A stretch of DNA of 64,000 nucleotides from Neptunomonas japonica JAMM 1380 (lineage in GTDB: Bacteria; Pseudomonadota; Gammaproteobacteria; Pseudomonadales; Balneatricaceae): NCBI RefSeq assembly GCF_016592555.1, contig NZ_AP014546.1, positions 1,178,001 through 1,242,000 on the forward strand. The letters are read 5' to 3'. The position numbers and the translations under genes are program-made. This document shows, piece after piece, positions 34,047 to 43,450 of the stretch. Each line of letters starts with the position of its first letter. The stretch's first letter is position 1. Under the pieces are notes generated by a model. It saw nothing but the letters and a program-made list of their open reading frames with translations. It had not been told where the DNA came from and made no database searches.

Positions 34047-37000
34047 TTGAGTCGATTATTCGATGGTCGGTGGGCAATCGTTTCTTTGTCTTACTGGCTA
34101 CTGCGATCCTAGTGGGCGGCGGTCTATTCTCCCTTAAGAATACGCCGGTGGATGCGATTCCTGACCTGTCTGATGTGCAGGTGATCATTAAAACCAGTTT
34201 TCCAGGGCAAGCGCCTCAAGTTGTAGAAGATCAGGTTACTTATCCGCTCACCACGGCGATGTTGTCGGTGCCAGGTGCTGAAACAGTGCGAGGTTACTCG
34301 TTCTTTGGTGATTCCTATGTATATGTGATCTTTAATGAAGATACGGATATGTACTGGGCACGCAGCAGGGTGCTGGAATATCTGAGCCAGGTAGCCCCCT
34401 CTCTACCCGCAAATGCTCGCCCCCAATTGGGGCCGGATGCGACCGGTGTTGGTTGGGTCTACCTATATTCGTTAGTGGATAAAACCGGCCAACATGATAT
34501 TAGCCAGCTGCGCAGCTTGCAGGACTGGTTCCTAAAGTATGAGTTACAAACGGTGCCTGGTGTATCTGAAGTGGCACCCATTGGCGGTATGGTTAAGCAG
34601 TATCAGGTTCGGGTGAATCCAGAAAAATTGCGGGCGTTTAACATCCCTTTATCGCATATCCAGACGGCCATTCGACGGGGCAATCAGGAGGTAGGCGCTT
34701 CTGTCGTAGAAATGGCCGAAGCGGAGTATATGGTGCGTGCTAGCGGTTATATACAGGGGGAGGAGGATCTAAGGAATATTCCCCTCGGCATCAATAAGAA
34801 TGGTACGCCGGTTTTATTGCAGCATGTTGCGGATATCGGTATCGGGCCACAAATGCGCCGTGGGGTTGCTGAACTTAACGGCGAAGGTGAAGTGGTTGGT
34901 GGTGTGGTCGTTATGCGCTTCGGAGAGAATGCTCAGAAAACCATCGATGGGGTAAAAGCAAAACTTGAAACTTTAAAACAGGGGCTGCCGGAAGGTGTGG
35001 AAGTCGTGACGGTGTATGATCGTTCCGGCCTGATTGACAGTGCGGTAGAGAACCTTTGGTACAAACTTCTGGAAGAATTCATCGTCGTAGCGCTGGTTTG
35101 TATCGTATTTCTGTTTCACGTACGTTCATCTCTTGTTGCAATTATCAGTTTGCCAGTGGGTATTCTAACCGCATTTATGGTGATGAATGCGCAAGGCATT
35201 AACGCCAATATAATGTCGTTAGGAGGGATTGCGATCGCGATAGGGGCGATGATCGATGGCGCGATTGTCATGATTGAAAATATGCATAAGCATATGGAGC
35301 GCACGCCGTTAACCAAAGAGAATCGTTGGCAGATTGTCACAGAATCTGCGTGTGAAGTGGGGCCCGCATTGTTTTTTAGCTTGCTGATAATTACCGTCAG
35401 CTTTGTGCCGGTATTTACCTTAGAGGCGCAAGAAGGTCGAATGTTTGCGCCGCTAGCGTTCACGAAAACCTATGCGATGGCAGCCTCTGCGGCCCTCGCT
35501 ATCACGTTAGTGCCGGTGCTGATGGGTTATTTCATTCGTGGCAAGGTACTGCCCGAACATAAGAACCCGGTAAATCGGTTGCTCACTGCTGTTTATATGC
35601 CGACCTTGCGCAAAGTGTTGGCTTTTCCAAAACTCACACTGGGTTTTGCTTTGTTGGTTTTATTGGTGGGCTTCTGGCCTCTGGACAAGCTGGGCAGTGA
35701 GTTTATGCCGCCATTGGATGAAGGCGATTTAATGTATATGCCGACTACTTATCCCGGTATCTCAATTGGCCAGGCTCGGCAGTTGCTACAGCAAACTGAC
35801 AAACTAATTAAAACAGTACCTGAAGTTGAAACGGTGTTTGGCAAAGTCGGTCGAGCGGACAGCGCTACTGATCCAGCGCCACTGACTATGATAGAGACCT
35901 TTATACAGCTTAAACCAAAAGATCAGTGGCGTGCGGGGTTGACCACCGATGATTTGAGAAAGGAGCTGGATAATCTGGTTAAAATTCCTGGAGTGACCAA
36001 TGCCTGGGTCATGCCGATCAAGACTCGTATTGATATGCTGGCCACCGGTATTAAAACACCCGTCGGAATTAAGATCGCAGGCCCTGAATTAGAAAAAATT
36101 CAGCAAATTGGTCAACAGCTAGAAACTATTCTCAAAGATGTTCCTGGTACTGCGTCGGTGTATTCCGAACGCGTTGCCGGTGGACGTTATATCAAAGTAG
36201 ATATTCAGCGTCAGAACGCCGCACGATATGGCTTGAATATAGCCGATATACAACAGGTTGTAGCGACAGCTATTGGCGGCATGAATGTGTCGCAAACGAT
36301 TGAAGGGTTGGAGCGTTATCCCATCAATGTACGATATCCGCAGGACTACCGGAACTCTCCAGAGCAACTCGCGTTGTTACCGATCGTCACCCCGATGGGG
36401 CAACGAATCCCATTAGGTGATGTGGCTAACGTTTACATCGAGGATGGCCCGCCGGGTATCAAAAGTGAAAATGCTCGCCTTAATGGTTGGACCTTTATTG
36501 ATATAGAGGGCATGGATATTGGCAGTTATGTAGAGAATGCGCAGCAGGTTGTAGCAGATCAATTACAGCTACCACCCGGTTATTCGGTGAGCTGGGCTGG
36601 CCAGTATGAGTATATGCAGCGCGCGAAAGAGAAACTAACTTATGTGGTGCCTCTGACTCTAGGGATTATCGTGATTCTTCTATTTCTCAACTTTCGCAAC
36701 TTTGTGGAGGTGAGCATCATCATGGGGACGTTACCCCTAGCGATGGTCGGAAGTGTCTGGTTGATGTATCTGCAAGGCTACAACTTCTCGGTAGCGGTGG
36801 GTGTAGGTTTTATCGCTCTGGCCGGAGTCGCGGTGGAGATTGGTGTGATCATGCTGGTCTATCTGAATCAGGCTTATGAGCAGATGTTAGAGCGTTGTCA
36901 CAAGCAAAATCTTATCCCTCGGGAGGAAACTCTGCGACATGCAGTGTTACACGGAGCAGGCATGAGAGTCAGACCAGTAATGATGACCGCTGCGGCAATT

Positions 37001-37180
37001 ATCGTGGGTTTGCTGCCTATTTTATACGGAACAGGTACCGGATCTGAAGTGATGAGCCGGATTGCCGCACCGATGGTCGGAGGGATGGTTAGCGCAGTTA
37101 TTCTGACGTTGTTGGTATTACCTGCTGTTTACTTCCTCTGGCGTAAGCGGTGCATTTCGCGGTTAGAAATGGAGCAGTAA
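34043..37180 (+). CDS. cusA: CusA-type heavy-metal RND efflux pump
   Basis: A 1045-residue RND transporter of normal length with twelve hydrophobic segments. The heavy-metal subfamily signatures are visible: IPDLSDVQVIIKTSFPGQAPQ at the N-terminus, GAMIDGAIVMIENMHKH with the proton-relay Asp in helix 4, and TRIDMLATGIKTPVGIKI, whose Met corresponds to part of the CusA Cu(I) site. It pumps Cu(I)/Ag(I) from the periplasm through CusC, driven by protons. It begins with a strong AAGGAGG site and overlaps cusB by 4 bases. Confidence 0.93.
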   Translation: MIESIIRWSVGNRFFVLLATAILVGGGLFSLKNTPVDAIPDLSDVQVIIKTSFPGQAPQVVEDQVTYPLTTAMLSVPGAETVRGYSFFGDSYVYVIFNEDTDMYWARSRVLEYLSQVAPSLPANARPQLGPDATGVGWVYLYSLVDKTGQHDISQLRSLQDWFLKYELQTVPGVSEVAPIGGMVKQYQVRVNPEKLRAFNIPLSHIQTAIRRGNQEVGASVVEMAEAEYMVRASGYIQGEEDLRNIPLGINKNGTPVLLQHVADIGIGPQMRRGVAELNGEGEVVGGVVVMRFGENAQKTIDGVKAKLETLKQGLPEGVEVVTVYDRSGLIDSAVENLWYKLLEEFIVVALVCIVFLFHVRSSLVAIISLPVGILTAFMVMNAQGINANIMSLGGIAIAIGAMIDGAIVMIENMHKHMERTPLTKENRWQIVTESACEVGPALFFSLLIITVSFVPVFTLEAQEGRMFAPLAFTKTYAMAASAALAITLVPVLMGYFIRGKVLPEHKNPVNRLLTAVYMPTLRKVLAFPKLTLGFALLVLLVGFWPLDKLGSEFMPPLDEGDLMYMPTTYPGISIGQARQLLQQTDKLIKTVPEVETVFGKVGRADSATDPAPLTMIETFIQLKPKDQWRAGLTTDDLRKELDNLVKIPGVTNAWVMPIKTRIDMLATGIKTPVGIKIAGPELEKIQQIGQQLETILKDVPGTASVYSERVAGGRYIKVDIQRQNAARYGLNIADIQQVVATAIGGMNVSQTIEGLERYPINVRYPQDYRNSPEQLALLPIVTPMGQRIPLGDVANVYIEDGPPGIKSENARLNGWTFIDIEGMDIGSYVENAQQVVADQLQLPPGYSVSWAGQYEYMQRAKEKLTYVVPLTLGIIVILLFLNFRNFVEVSIIMGTLPLAMVGSVWLMYLQGYNFSVAVGVGFIALAGVAVEIGVIMLVYLNQAYEQMLERCHKQNLIPREETLRHAVLHGAGMRVRPVMMTAAAIIVGLLPILYGTGTGSEVMSRIAAPMVGGMVSAVILTLLVLPAVYFLWRKRCISRLEMEQ

Positions 37181-37249
37181 TTGGCAGTAAGGGGCGGACA
37201 ATAACGATTTCAGTCCAATCCTTATTCTGTTTGTCTAAGGAGAAATTTT

Positions 37250-37747
37250 ATGTACAGCGTTAAATCTGTAATAAAACTATTGCTAAAACTTACTGGTGGC
37301 GGATTGGTAATGTTACTGGCCGGGTGTGGCATGGGGATGGATGATGCCACTGATTATGGAACACATGAGTTTTCAGGTAATGGCGAGAGAATTTACTATA
37401 CCGGCAGAAGTCAGTCAGGCGCTGCAGTTACTTATCAAGGGGGTACGATGCATGCTCAGATGCACAACACCTCTTGTGCCAGCTGCCATGGTTCTGAACG
37501 GCAGGGGCAGCGATTATACCCGAGGTTCTGGCTTGTTGCCCCAGCTCTCACCAAATCTGCGCTTACTGAAGAGCATGATGATGGCCATGGTGATCACGAG
37601 CGTTATGACAGAAATAGTCTGGCAGTAGCTATCAGGCAAGGGCTTGATCCTGCTGGAAAGGCATTGGATACAGCCATGCCCCGGTGGCAAATAAATGATG
37701 AGGATATGGATGATCTGATCAGTTTCTTAGTAACCGGCAGTCATTGA
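37250..37747 (+). CDS. c-type cytochrome lipoprotein of the copper island
   Basis: A 165-residue protein: lipobox MLLAGC, a Met-rich mature start (CGMGMDD), then the haem site CASCHGSERQGQRL and a His/Asp-rich patch (EEHDDGHGDHERYD). The axial Met lies in LDTAMPRWQINDEDMDDLISFL. Good ribosome site AAGGAG. It lies 69 bases after cusA. The mature N-terminus is tethered to the membrane. Likely a periplasmic redox carrier linked to copper handling (inference from position and metal-ligand residues). Confidence 0.85.
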   Translation: MYSVKSVIKLLLKLTGGGLVMLLAGCGMGMDDATDYGTHEFSGNGERIYYTGRSQSGAAVTYQGGTMHAQMHNTSCASCHGSERQGQRLYPRFWLVAPALTKSALTEEHDDGHGDHERYDRNSLAVAIRQGLDPAGKALDTAMPRWQINDEDMDDLISFLVTGSH

Positions 37748-37869
37748 TTGCACGTGAAGTAGATGGAACAGATGTTGTTTAAGCAGGGTGTTGCCGTTAG
37801 AAATTAGCGTCGCAAAGTAAACAGATTAATCAAAAACGATTTAACGAAAAACCTAGTGGAGAAACCAAA

Positions 37870-38382
37870 ATGAAATTCAATAAGATGCTGATAGCAGGTG
37901 GCTTGTGTGCAGTAATGGTTAGTGCTGTAACTAGTGCTGGAAATACAGGAAGTAGCCACGGCCATGATACTGACTCCATGCCAGCGAAGCCGATGTCACA
38001 AGAGGCGATGTCACAAGGTGATATGTCCCATGACGCAATGGGCAGTGATATGGCTCAGAATAAGATGTTCTTAGAAAAGAAGGATATCGATGGTTACACG
38101 GTCAGCTTCCATGTGATGAAAGCCGATGAAGGCATGGGCCATGGTGGGACGCATAATGTGATGATTAAGGTGGAACAACAGGGGGCAATGGTACAAAACC
38201 TGAAAATTAACTCAAAAGTGGTCTACCCGGATGGTACTAATGAAAGCAAACCCCTAATGGCTATGGGGGGGTGGCAGATGGCAGGGTATGACCTTAAAGA
38301 AAGTGGTAAGCACCAATTGATGGTGTTGTTCAAGACTGCTGATGGTAAAAAGCACTTTGGCGGCTTGTATTACGGTGAATAG
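37870..38382 (+). CDS. Exported Met/His-rich protein with a FixH/YtkA-like domain
   Basis: A 170-residue protein: signal peptide to VTSAG, then a Met-rich linker with repeated AMSQGDMS-type units and SHGHD, and a C-terminal immunoglobulin-like domain (YTVSFHVMKADEGMGHGGTHNVMIKV, GWQMAGYDLKESGKHQLMVLF). The C-terminal fold resembles YtkA/FixH-type or CopC-like copper-binding domains, but the match is by pattern only. The many Met and His residues support periplasmic Cu(I) binding. No family name is certain. Confidence 0.7.
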   Translation: MKFNKMLIAGGLCAVMVSAVTSAGNTGSSHGHDTDSMPAKPMSQEAMSQGDMSHDAMGSDMAQNKMFLEKKDIDGYTVSFHVMKADEGMGHGGTHNVMIKVEQQGAMVQNLKINSKVVYPDGTNESKPLMAMGGWQMAGYDLKESGKHQLMVLFKTADGKKHFGGLYYGE

Positions 38383-38445
38383 GCTTTAATTATTTAGACG
38401 TGATTCTTTGATGAAGGTTTGTCTGTTTAAAGAAAGTGATCTGTT

Positions 38446-38470
38446 TAGGCGTTGTTATAACGCCTATTTG
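38446..38470 (+). terminator. Hairpin between two metal-binding protein genes
   Basis: A perfect 8-bp stem, TAGGCGTT (38446-38453) / AACGCCTA (38459-38466), with a five-base loop, followed only by TTTG. It may be a weak terminator or an mRNA-stabilising hairpin between the genes ending at 38382 and starting at 38513. Confidence 0.5.
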
Positions 38471-38512
38471 GGCACACGAATTATCAATTTTTAAAATAGT
38501 TAGGAGTTAATT

Positions 38513-38827
38513 ATGAAGAAAAAACAATGCGTCGTATTACTTGCCGTGCCTGCGCTTATGCTGGCGCTTTCTGTACAGGCACACAGTGAGAAAGAGCATA
38601 TGGAAAAAGCAGAGAACCCAGACTGTGCGGCGATGAGTGCGATGGATCATAGCAAAATGGATATGAATGATCCTGTTGTGATGGCGATGATGCAGCAGTG
38701 TATGAGTGCCATGTCGCATGGGTCAGAAGAGGCGGAAAGCGCAGCACATGGGCATGGCAGTAGTCATGATGAACATATGACTGGCATGGGGAAGACGGGT
38801 GATCATATGCAAGCGCCTTCTCAGTAA
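38513..38827 (+). CDS. Small Met/His-rich exported protein
   Basis: A 104-residue protein: signal peptide ending LSVQA, then a mature part of about 80 residues made largely of Met, His, Ser, Glu and Asp (MDHSKMDMND, MAMMQQCMSAMSHG, HGHGSSHDEHMTGMG), with two Cys. No folded domain is recognised. The ribosome site TTAGGAG is good. The composition fits a periplasmic copper sponge. It resembles Met-rich pco/cop accessory proteins in composition but not in alignable sequence. Confidence 0.72.
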   Translation: MKKKQCVVLLAVPALMLALSVQAHSEKEHMEKAENPDCAAMSAMDHSKMDMNDPVVMAMMQQCMSAMSHGSEEAESAAHGHGSSHDEHMTGMGKTGDHMQAPSQ

Positions 38828-38900
38828 TGTCATATCAACAACTACTTGAGTGGGCCCTACCAATAGATTGGTTAGGGTAATTTATGACGGAGGTTACTCG

Positions 38901-39473
38901 ATGAGCGTTACAAAAAAGGGGGCTTGTATCAAGCGGCTGCTAGTTATGGCTGGTGCAATGGTGGGAGCCGTAGTGATCGCAGGTGTGGCTTTTCTCTATT
39001 CGGGTTTGTATTCGATGGGAGCAGATGATCCTCATTATGACGTGACTACTTGGGCATTAGAAACCCTGCGTGAAAGTTCGATTGCACGTGCTTCCCAGAG
39101 CATTGAGGTGCCAGCAGATCTCGATTCAGCGGCACGTTTGCTAAAAGGCGGCGCAGACTACAATGATATGTGCGTGGGTTGTCATCTTAAACCGGGTAAA
39201 GATGAAAGTGACTTCACATTAGGCTTGTATCCAGCGCCGCCAAATTTAGCGGATACCTCTAGGGTGGATGAGGATGGAAAGTCTGAAGATCAGCGAAATT
39301 TCTGGATTATTAAACACGGAATCAAAGCATCTGGAATGCCTGCGTGGGCTCCAGGGCATGATGATACGCGGATTTGGAATATGGTGGCTTTTCTTAAGCG
39401 TTTGCCTGAACTAACAGCGCCTCAATATCAGATTCTGACAGCGCGCGGGGAAAATGACGCTGGGCATCATTAA
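38901..39473 (+). CDS. Membrane-anchored c-type cytochrome of the copper island
   Basis: A 190-residue protein with one N-terminal membrane segment (LLVMAGAMVGAVVIAGVAFLY) and a mono-haem domain: haem site CVGCHLKPGKDE, then LGLYPAPPNL, and the axial Met in HGIKASGMPAWAPGHDDTRIWNMVAFLKRLP. ATG 38901 is chosen over an upstream start at 38850 because GGAGG lies 8 bases before it. A degenerate copy of its C-terminal 100 residues survives at 42914-43224 beyond fusA2. Role probably electron transfer at the periplasmic face; partner unknown. Confidence 0.85.
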   Translation: MSVTKKGACIKRLLVMAGAMVGAVVIAGVAFLYSGLYSMGADDPHYDVTTWALETLRESSIARASQSIEVPADLDSAARLLKGGADYNDMCVGCHLKPGKDESDFTLGLYPAPPNLADTSRVDEDGKSEDQRNFWIIKHGIKASGMPAWAPGHDDTRIWNMVAFLKRLPELTAPQYQILTARGENDAGHH

Positions 39474-39514
39474 CAAAGCCGCTCAATTGTAGCCACGAAA
39501 GAAGGATAACGATT

Positions 39515-39928
39515 ATGTACAAGAAAAAATGGGCATTCAGAATATTGATTATAGGATTTTTACTGAATAGCTCAGTTACTTTGGCAGAGCACTTTAGTGG
39601 CCATGTGGATGTTAAAGTAGGCGCTTTATCTGCTTCTGCTCAAAAAGGGCAACTAGTTTTTAATCGTACGTGTGGCTCGTGTCATGGTGAAAATGGAGAA
39701 GGTACTCTCAAAGGGCCGCCTATGATTCATGGTATTTATAATCCTGGGCATCATTCAAATAAGTCGTTTTATTCTGCTGTACGAAATGGTGTGAAACAAC
39801 ATCATTGGCCCTATGGAGATATGCCAGCACAGAAAGGGATAGGTTTTTCTGAAATGTCTGCCATTGTGCAGTTCGTTCGTGAAGTACAGCAGCAAAATGG
39901 CATTGTTCAGAAAAAGCACAAAATGTAA
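39515..39928 (+). CDS. Small periplasmic c-type cytochrome of the copper island
   Basis: A 137-residue protein: signal peptide ending VTLAE, then the haem site CGSCHGENGEGTLKGPPM, a His-rich patch (NPGHHSNKSF, VKQHHWPYGDMPAQ) and the axial Met in GDMPAQKGIGF. The short mono-haem class I type is the fourth cytochrome in the island, 41 bases after the preceding one and with its own AAGGA ribosome site. An inverted repeat (39943-39963) closes the cluster downstream. Confidence 0.85.
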   Translation: MYKKKWAFRILIIGFLLNSSVTLAEHFSGHVDVKVGALSASAQKGQLVFNRTCGSCHGENGEGTLKGPPMIHGIYNPGHHSNKSFYSAVRNGVKQHHWPYGDMPAQKGIGFSEMSAIVQFVREVQQQNGIVQKKHKM

Positions 39929-40689
39929 TCTGGATTAAGAGTGTTGACTAAAAAGTAGTCAACTATTGCGTTATTAAATGATGAAAATAAAAGGTGCTCA
40001 CTTGCTAAGTGAGTTCTGAAGATGCTTTGTATTATTCTATGAAGCAGATCATTCTCTTCTTAAAAGCATCTGAGTATAGATATTCTGAAAATGGATAAAA
40101 GCTTTATTGATGGAACCCTAGCTGGCAAAAATTGTTAATTATTGTCGCCACGATGATAGAGGTGGGGTCTGGTTTAAAGGGTAAAGTCATCGCAGAAGGT
40201 GATCGAATCACAAGAGTAGCTAGAGCTACTTGAGCATTTGAAATGTGATATTGCCTATTCAGCAAGCGGGTCGATGTTGAAAGGGTGCCGTCTTACTTGG
40301 TTATAATAGACTTGGCCGGGAGTGCAGTATATCTGAACCAAACTGTGGCTCTTGATGTATAAGCAATTATACATTAGAAGTAGTGCAGAGAGGCTGCGAA
40401 TAGCCTGATAGTCGATAAATCAGAAATCCGTCACGGTCAAAAGCCGTGTGTCAGTTTTGCAGGGATTTACCCGCCATTAGAAAGACCTGTACTCGGCCTA
40501 CTGCCCGATTTGAAATAAAAAAACAGCAGGTTGGAAGCTTGTAAAGTGTTGAATTGACAATGTTTTGACTTAAATCTGCTCTTTTATCTAAAAAAAGGGC
40601 TTTTCTTCTACTGAAAACCTCCACAATTACATTCGAAATCCTGTATTATATAGCGCATTTTTACGCCCCCTTAACATTTGAGTGAAGAC
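39929..40689. other. Long non-coding region with several inverted repeats upstream of fusA2
   Basis: About 760 bases without a clear gene. Visible inverted repeats: GTTGACTA (39943-39950) / TAGTCAAC (39956-39963); CTCACTT / AAGTGAG near 39998-40014; ATGTATAA (40355-40362) / TTATACAT (40367-40374) with a GCAA (GNRA-type) loop; and CACGG (40432-40436) / CCGTG (40444-40448). A 44-codon open stretch (40384-40518) reads like coding sequence (HGQKPCVSFAGIYPPLERPV) but has no start or ribosome site, so it may be a gene remnant. AT-rich sequence near 40640-40655 could hold the fusA2 -10 region. Confidence 0.5.
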
Positions 40690-42774
40690 ATGGCTGACTT
40701 ATCACACTACCGTAACATCGGTATTTTTGCCCACGTAGACGCGGGAAAAACGACCACTACTGAACGTATCCTGAAACTAACTGGTAAAATTCATAAGACC
40801 GGTGAGGTTCATGATGGTGAATCTACTACCGATTTCATGGAGCAGGAAGCTGAGCGCGGCATTACTATCCAGTCAGCGGCGATCACCACTTTCTGGAAAG
40901 ATCACCGCATGAACATCATCGATACTCCAGGTCACGTTGACTTCACTGTTGAAGTTTATCGTTCTTTGAAAGTACTAGATGGTGGTGTTGGTGTATTCTG
41001 TGGTTCTGGTGGTGTTGAGCCTCAGTCAGAGACTAACTGGCGTTATGCAGATGAGTCGGGCGTTTCCCGTATCATCTTCGTAAACAAATTGGACCGCATG
41101 GGTGCAGACTTCATGCGTGTTGTTGATCAGGTTGAGAACGTACTGGCAGCGAAGCCGCTGATTATGGTTCTGCCTATCGGCCGTGAAGAAGACTTTGTAG
41201 GTGTTGTTGATCTACTATCTCGCCAGGCTTTCGTTTGGGATGATACTGGTCTACCTGAAAACTTTGAGATCCAAGACATTCCTGCCGATATGGTAGAAGA
41301 TGTTGAAATGTACCGCGAACAGTTAATTGAAACAGCAGTAGAGCTGGACGATGACCTGATGATGGCCTACATGGATGGTGAAGAGCCAGCTATGGAAGAC
41401 ATCAAACGTTGTATCCGTCAAGGTACTCGTGATCTAACATTCTTCCCAACTTACTGTGGCTCTGCGTTCAAAAACAAAGGTATCCAGCTTATTCTGGATG
41501 CGGTTGTAGATTATCTGCCAAGCCCAACAGATGTTATCCCACAAGATCTGACGGATGAGTTCGGTGAGGCGACTGGTGAAGTTGCTACTGTTTCTACTGA
41601 TGAGCCTTTCCGTGCATTGGCATTTAAGATCATGGATGACCGTTTTGGTGCCTTGACCTTTATTCGTGTTTACTCTGGTGTCTTGAAGAAGGGTGATACC
41701 ATCCTAAATTCGTTCACTGGTAAAACTGAACGTATTGGTCGTATGTGTGAAATGGAAGCCGATGAGCGTAAAGAGCTTGATAGAGCTCAAGCGGGCGACA
41801 TTATCGCAATCGTTGGTATGAAGAACGTACAAACCGGTCACACGCTTTGTGATCCTAAGCATGAATGTACTCTAGAAGCCATGGTCTTCCCTGAGCCAGT
41901 AATCTCTATTGCAGTTACGCCTAAAGATAAAGGTGGAGCTGAGAAAATGGGTATCGCAATTGGTAAGATGGTTGCAGAAGATCCTACTTTCATCGTTGAG
42001 ACTGATGAAGATTCTGGCGAAACCATCCTTAAGGGAATGGGTGAGCTACATTTGGATATCAAGGTAGACATTCTGAAGCGTACTTACGGCGTTGAGCTGA
42101 TCGTGGGTCAGCCACAGGTTGCATACCGTGAAACTATTACCATACCTCTAGAAGATTCTTACACGCATAAGAAGCAGTCTGGTGGTTCTGGTCAGTTTGG
42201 TAAGATCGACTACCGTATTAAGCCGGGTGAGCAAAATACTGGCTTTACGTTCACCTCTAGCGTTGTTGGTGGTAACGTACCTAAGGAATTCTTCCCAGCT
42301 ATCGAGAAGGGCTTCAGGGGTATGATGGATACTGGTCCTCTGGCTGGTTTCCCTGTACTTGACGTTGAAGTTGAGCTTTACGATGGTGGTTTCCACGCGG
42401 TTGACTCCTCTGCTGTTGCATTTGAGATCGCTGCTAAAGGTGCTTTCCGTCAGTCTATGCCTAAAGCGGGTCCACAGTTGCTGGAGCCTGTCATGAAGGT
42501 TGATGTTTTCACTCCTGAAGATCACGTTGGTGATGTTATCGGTGACCTTAACCGTCGTCGTGGTATGATCCAGGGCCAGGAAGCTGCAGGTTCAGGTGTT
42601 CGTATTAAAGCTGACGTACCTCTGTCTGAGATGTTCGGTTACATCGGATCTCTGCGTACTATGACCTCTGGTCGTGGTCAGTTCTCTATGGAGTTTGCGC
42701 ACTACGCTGCATGTCCTAACTCAGTTGCTGAGAAGGTTATTGCTGAAGAGCAAGAGCGTAAAGCTAACAAGTAA
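40690..42774 (+). CDS. fusA2: Second elongation factor G (EF-G2 type)
   Basis: A 694-residue translational GTPase: G1 [13 protein letters not shown]2 region [14 protein letters not shown]3 DTPGHVDF, G4 NKLD and G5 GSAFKNKG, then domains II-V ([30 protein letters not shown]). The sequence matches the Pseudomonas EF-G2 (PA2071) group rather than the str-operon EF-G. Codons are strongly biased to the preferred set (GGT, CGT, GTT), unlike the neighbouring cytochromes, which suggests high expression. ATG 40690 is preferred over TTG 40678. It stands alone with its own terminator, outside the rpsL-rpsG context. It probably acts in translocation under special conditions; the precise role is unproven. 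Confidence 0.9.
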   Translation: MADLSHYRNIGIFAHVDAGKTTTTERILKLTGKIHKTGEVHDGESTTDFMEQEAERGITIQSAAITTFWKDHRMNIIDTPGHVDFTVEVYRSLKVLDGGVGVFCGSGGVEPQSETNWRYADESGVSRIIFVNKLDRMGADFMRVVDQVENVLAAKPLIMVLPIGREEDFVGVVDLLSRQAFVWDDTGLPENFEIQDIPADMVEDVEMYREQLIETAVELDDDLMMAYMDGEEPAMEDIKRCIRQGTRDLTFFPTYCGSAFKNKGIQLILDAVVDYLPSPTDVIPQDLTDEFGEATGEVATVSTDEPFRALAFKIMDDRFGALTFIRVYSGVLKKGDTILNSFTGKTERIGRMCEMEADERKELDRAQAGDIIAIVGMKNVQTGHTLCDPKHECTLEAMVFPEPVISIAVTPKDKGGAEKMGIAIGKMVAEDPTFIVETDEDSGETILKGMGELHLDIKVDILKRTYGVELIVGQPQVAYRETITIPLEDSYTHKKQSGGSGQFGKIDYRIKPGEQNTGFTFTSSVVGGNVPKEFFPAIEKGFRGMMDTGPLAGFPVLDVEVELYDGGFHAVDSSAVAFEIAAKGAFRQSMPKAGPQLLEPVMKVDVFTPEDHVGDVIGDLNRRRGMIQGQEAAGSGVRIKADVPLSEMFGYIGSLRTMTSGRGQFSMEFAHYAACPNSVAEKVIAEEQERKANK

Positions 42775-42796
42775 TTTTTCTTAAGTCTTGTTCCGA

Positions 42797-42830
42797 AACC
42801 CCGATGATGCAAATCATCGGGGTTTTCTTT
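42797..42830 (+). terminator. Terminator of fusA2
   Basis: A perfect 12-bp stem, AACCCCGATGAT (42797-42808) / ATCATCGGGGTT (42813-42824), with a short GCAA loop and a T-rich tail TTCTTT. Confidence 0.9.
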
Positions 42831-42913
42831 TGTCTGGGGTTTCACTTCTGGATGGGCTCTCTGACCATTTTTCAAGGTTTCAAAGGTGTTTAGGCCTTAT
42901 CAAAGGCGTCATA

Positions 42914-43224
42914 AGCTCTGCGGAGTGTTTGCTCAAAGAAAGGGGTGATTGCAGTGACGCGTGTGTCAGTGGTTATCTTAAGCCGGGTGAAAGTGGTTTT
43001 ATTGTTGGGTTGTATTCATTGTGGCCAAATTTAGTAGCTATCTATAGAACGGGGGACATAAGGTTGGTGTGGTTCCAGGCGCGGATTAAAGCCGCCGGAA
43101 TGTTTGAGTGGGTGTCGGTGCATGATAATACACGTTTCTGTCATATGGTCGCTTTTCTGATTTAGCTTCTGATCAATATCAAATCATTACAGTGCGAGGT
43201 GCCAATAAAGCAAGGCATCATTAA
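42914..43224 (+). pseudogene. Relic of a copper-island cytochrome c gene with destroyed haem motif
   Basis: The translation lines up with the C-terminal half of the cytochrome at 38901-39473. SAECLLKE corresponds to SAARLLKG, LKPGESGFIVGLYSLWPNL to LKPGKDESDFTLGLYPAPPNL, and IKAAGMFEWVSVHDNTRFCHMVAFL to IKASGMPAWAPGHDDTRIWNMVAFL. After a stop at 43163-43165 and a frame change, ASDQYQIITVRGANKARHH matches the intact C-terminus and ends at a stop (43222-43224). The haem site CVGCH has become CVSGY, so it cannot bind haem. It is a decayed second copy on the far side of fusA2. Confidence 0.85.
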
Positions 43225-43450
43225 GGTTGTAAGGTCTGGCTTCTGATGAGTGCATCTCTGGAGTTGTTGAGTACTAGTAATTAGTTTTTTATTGGAGTGT
43301 GCTGCGCTTTTTTTCATGGCTGTTCAGGCTTGTCGGTAGTACCTGTTTTAATGTTGGAATGGCTGGGCAGATATGCTTTAACAGCTAGCCATATTAGCCC
43401 GTAACCGGTAGCATAAGCGTTTGTTTTTCTGGTGATGGCGTCTTCTATTT

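Noticed and set aside
40384..40518. Coding-like 44-codon stretch upstream of fusA2
   Set aside because: No start codon context or family match that I can recognise; kept only as a possible remnant.
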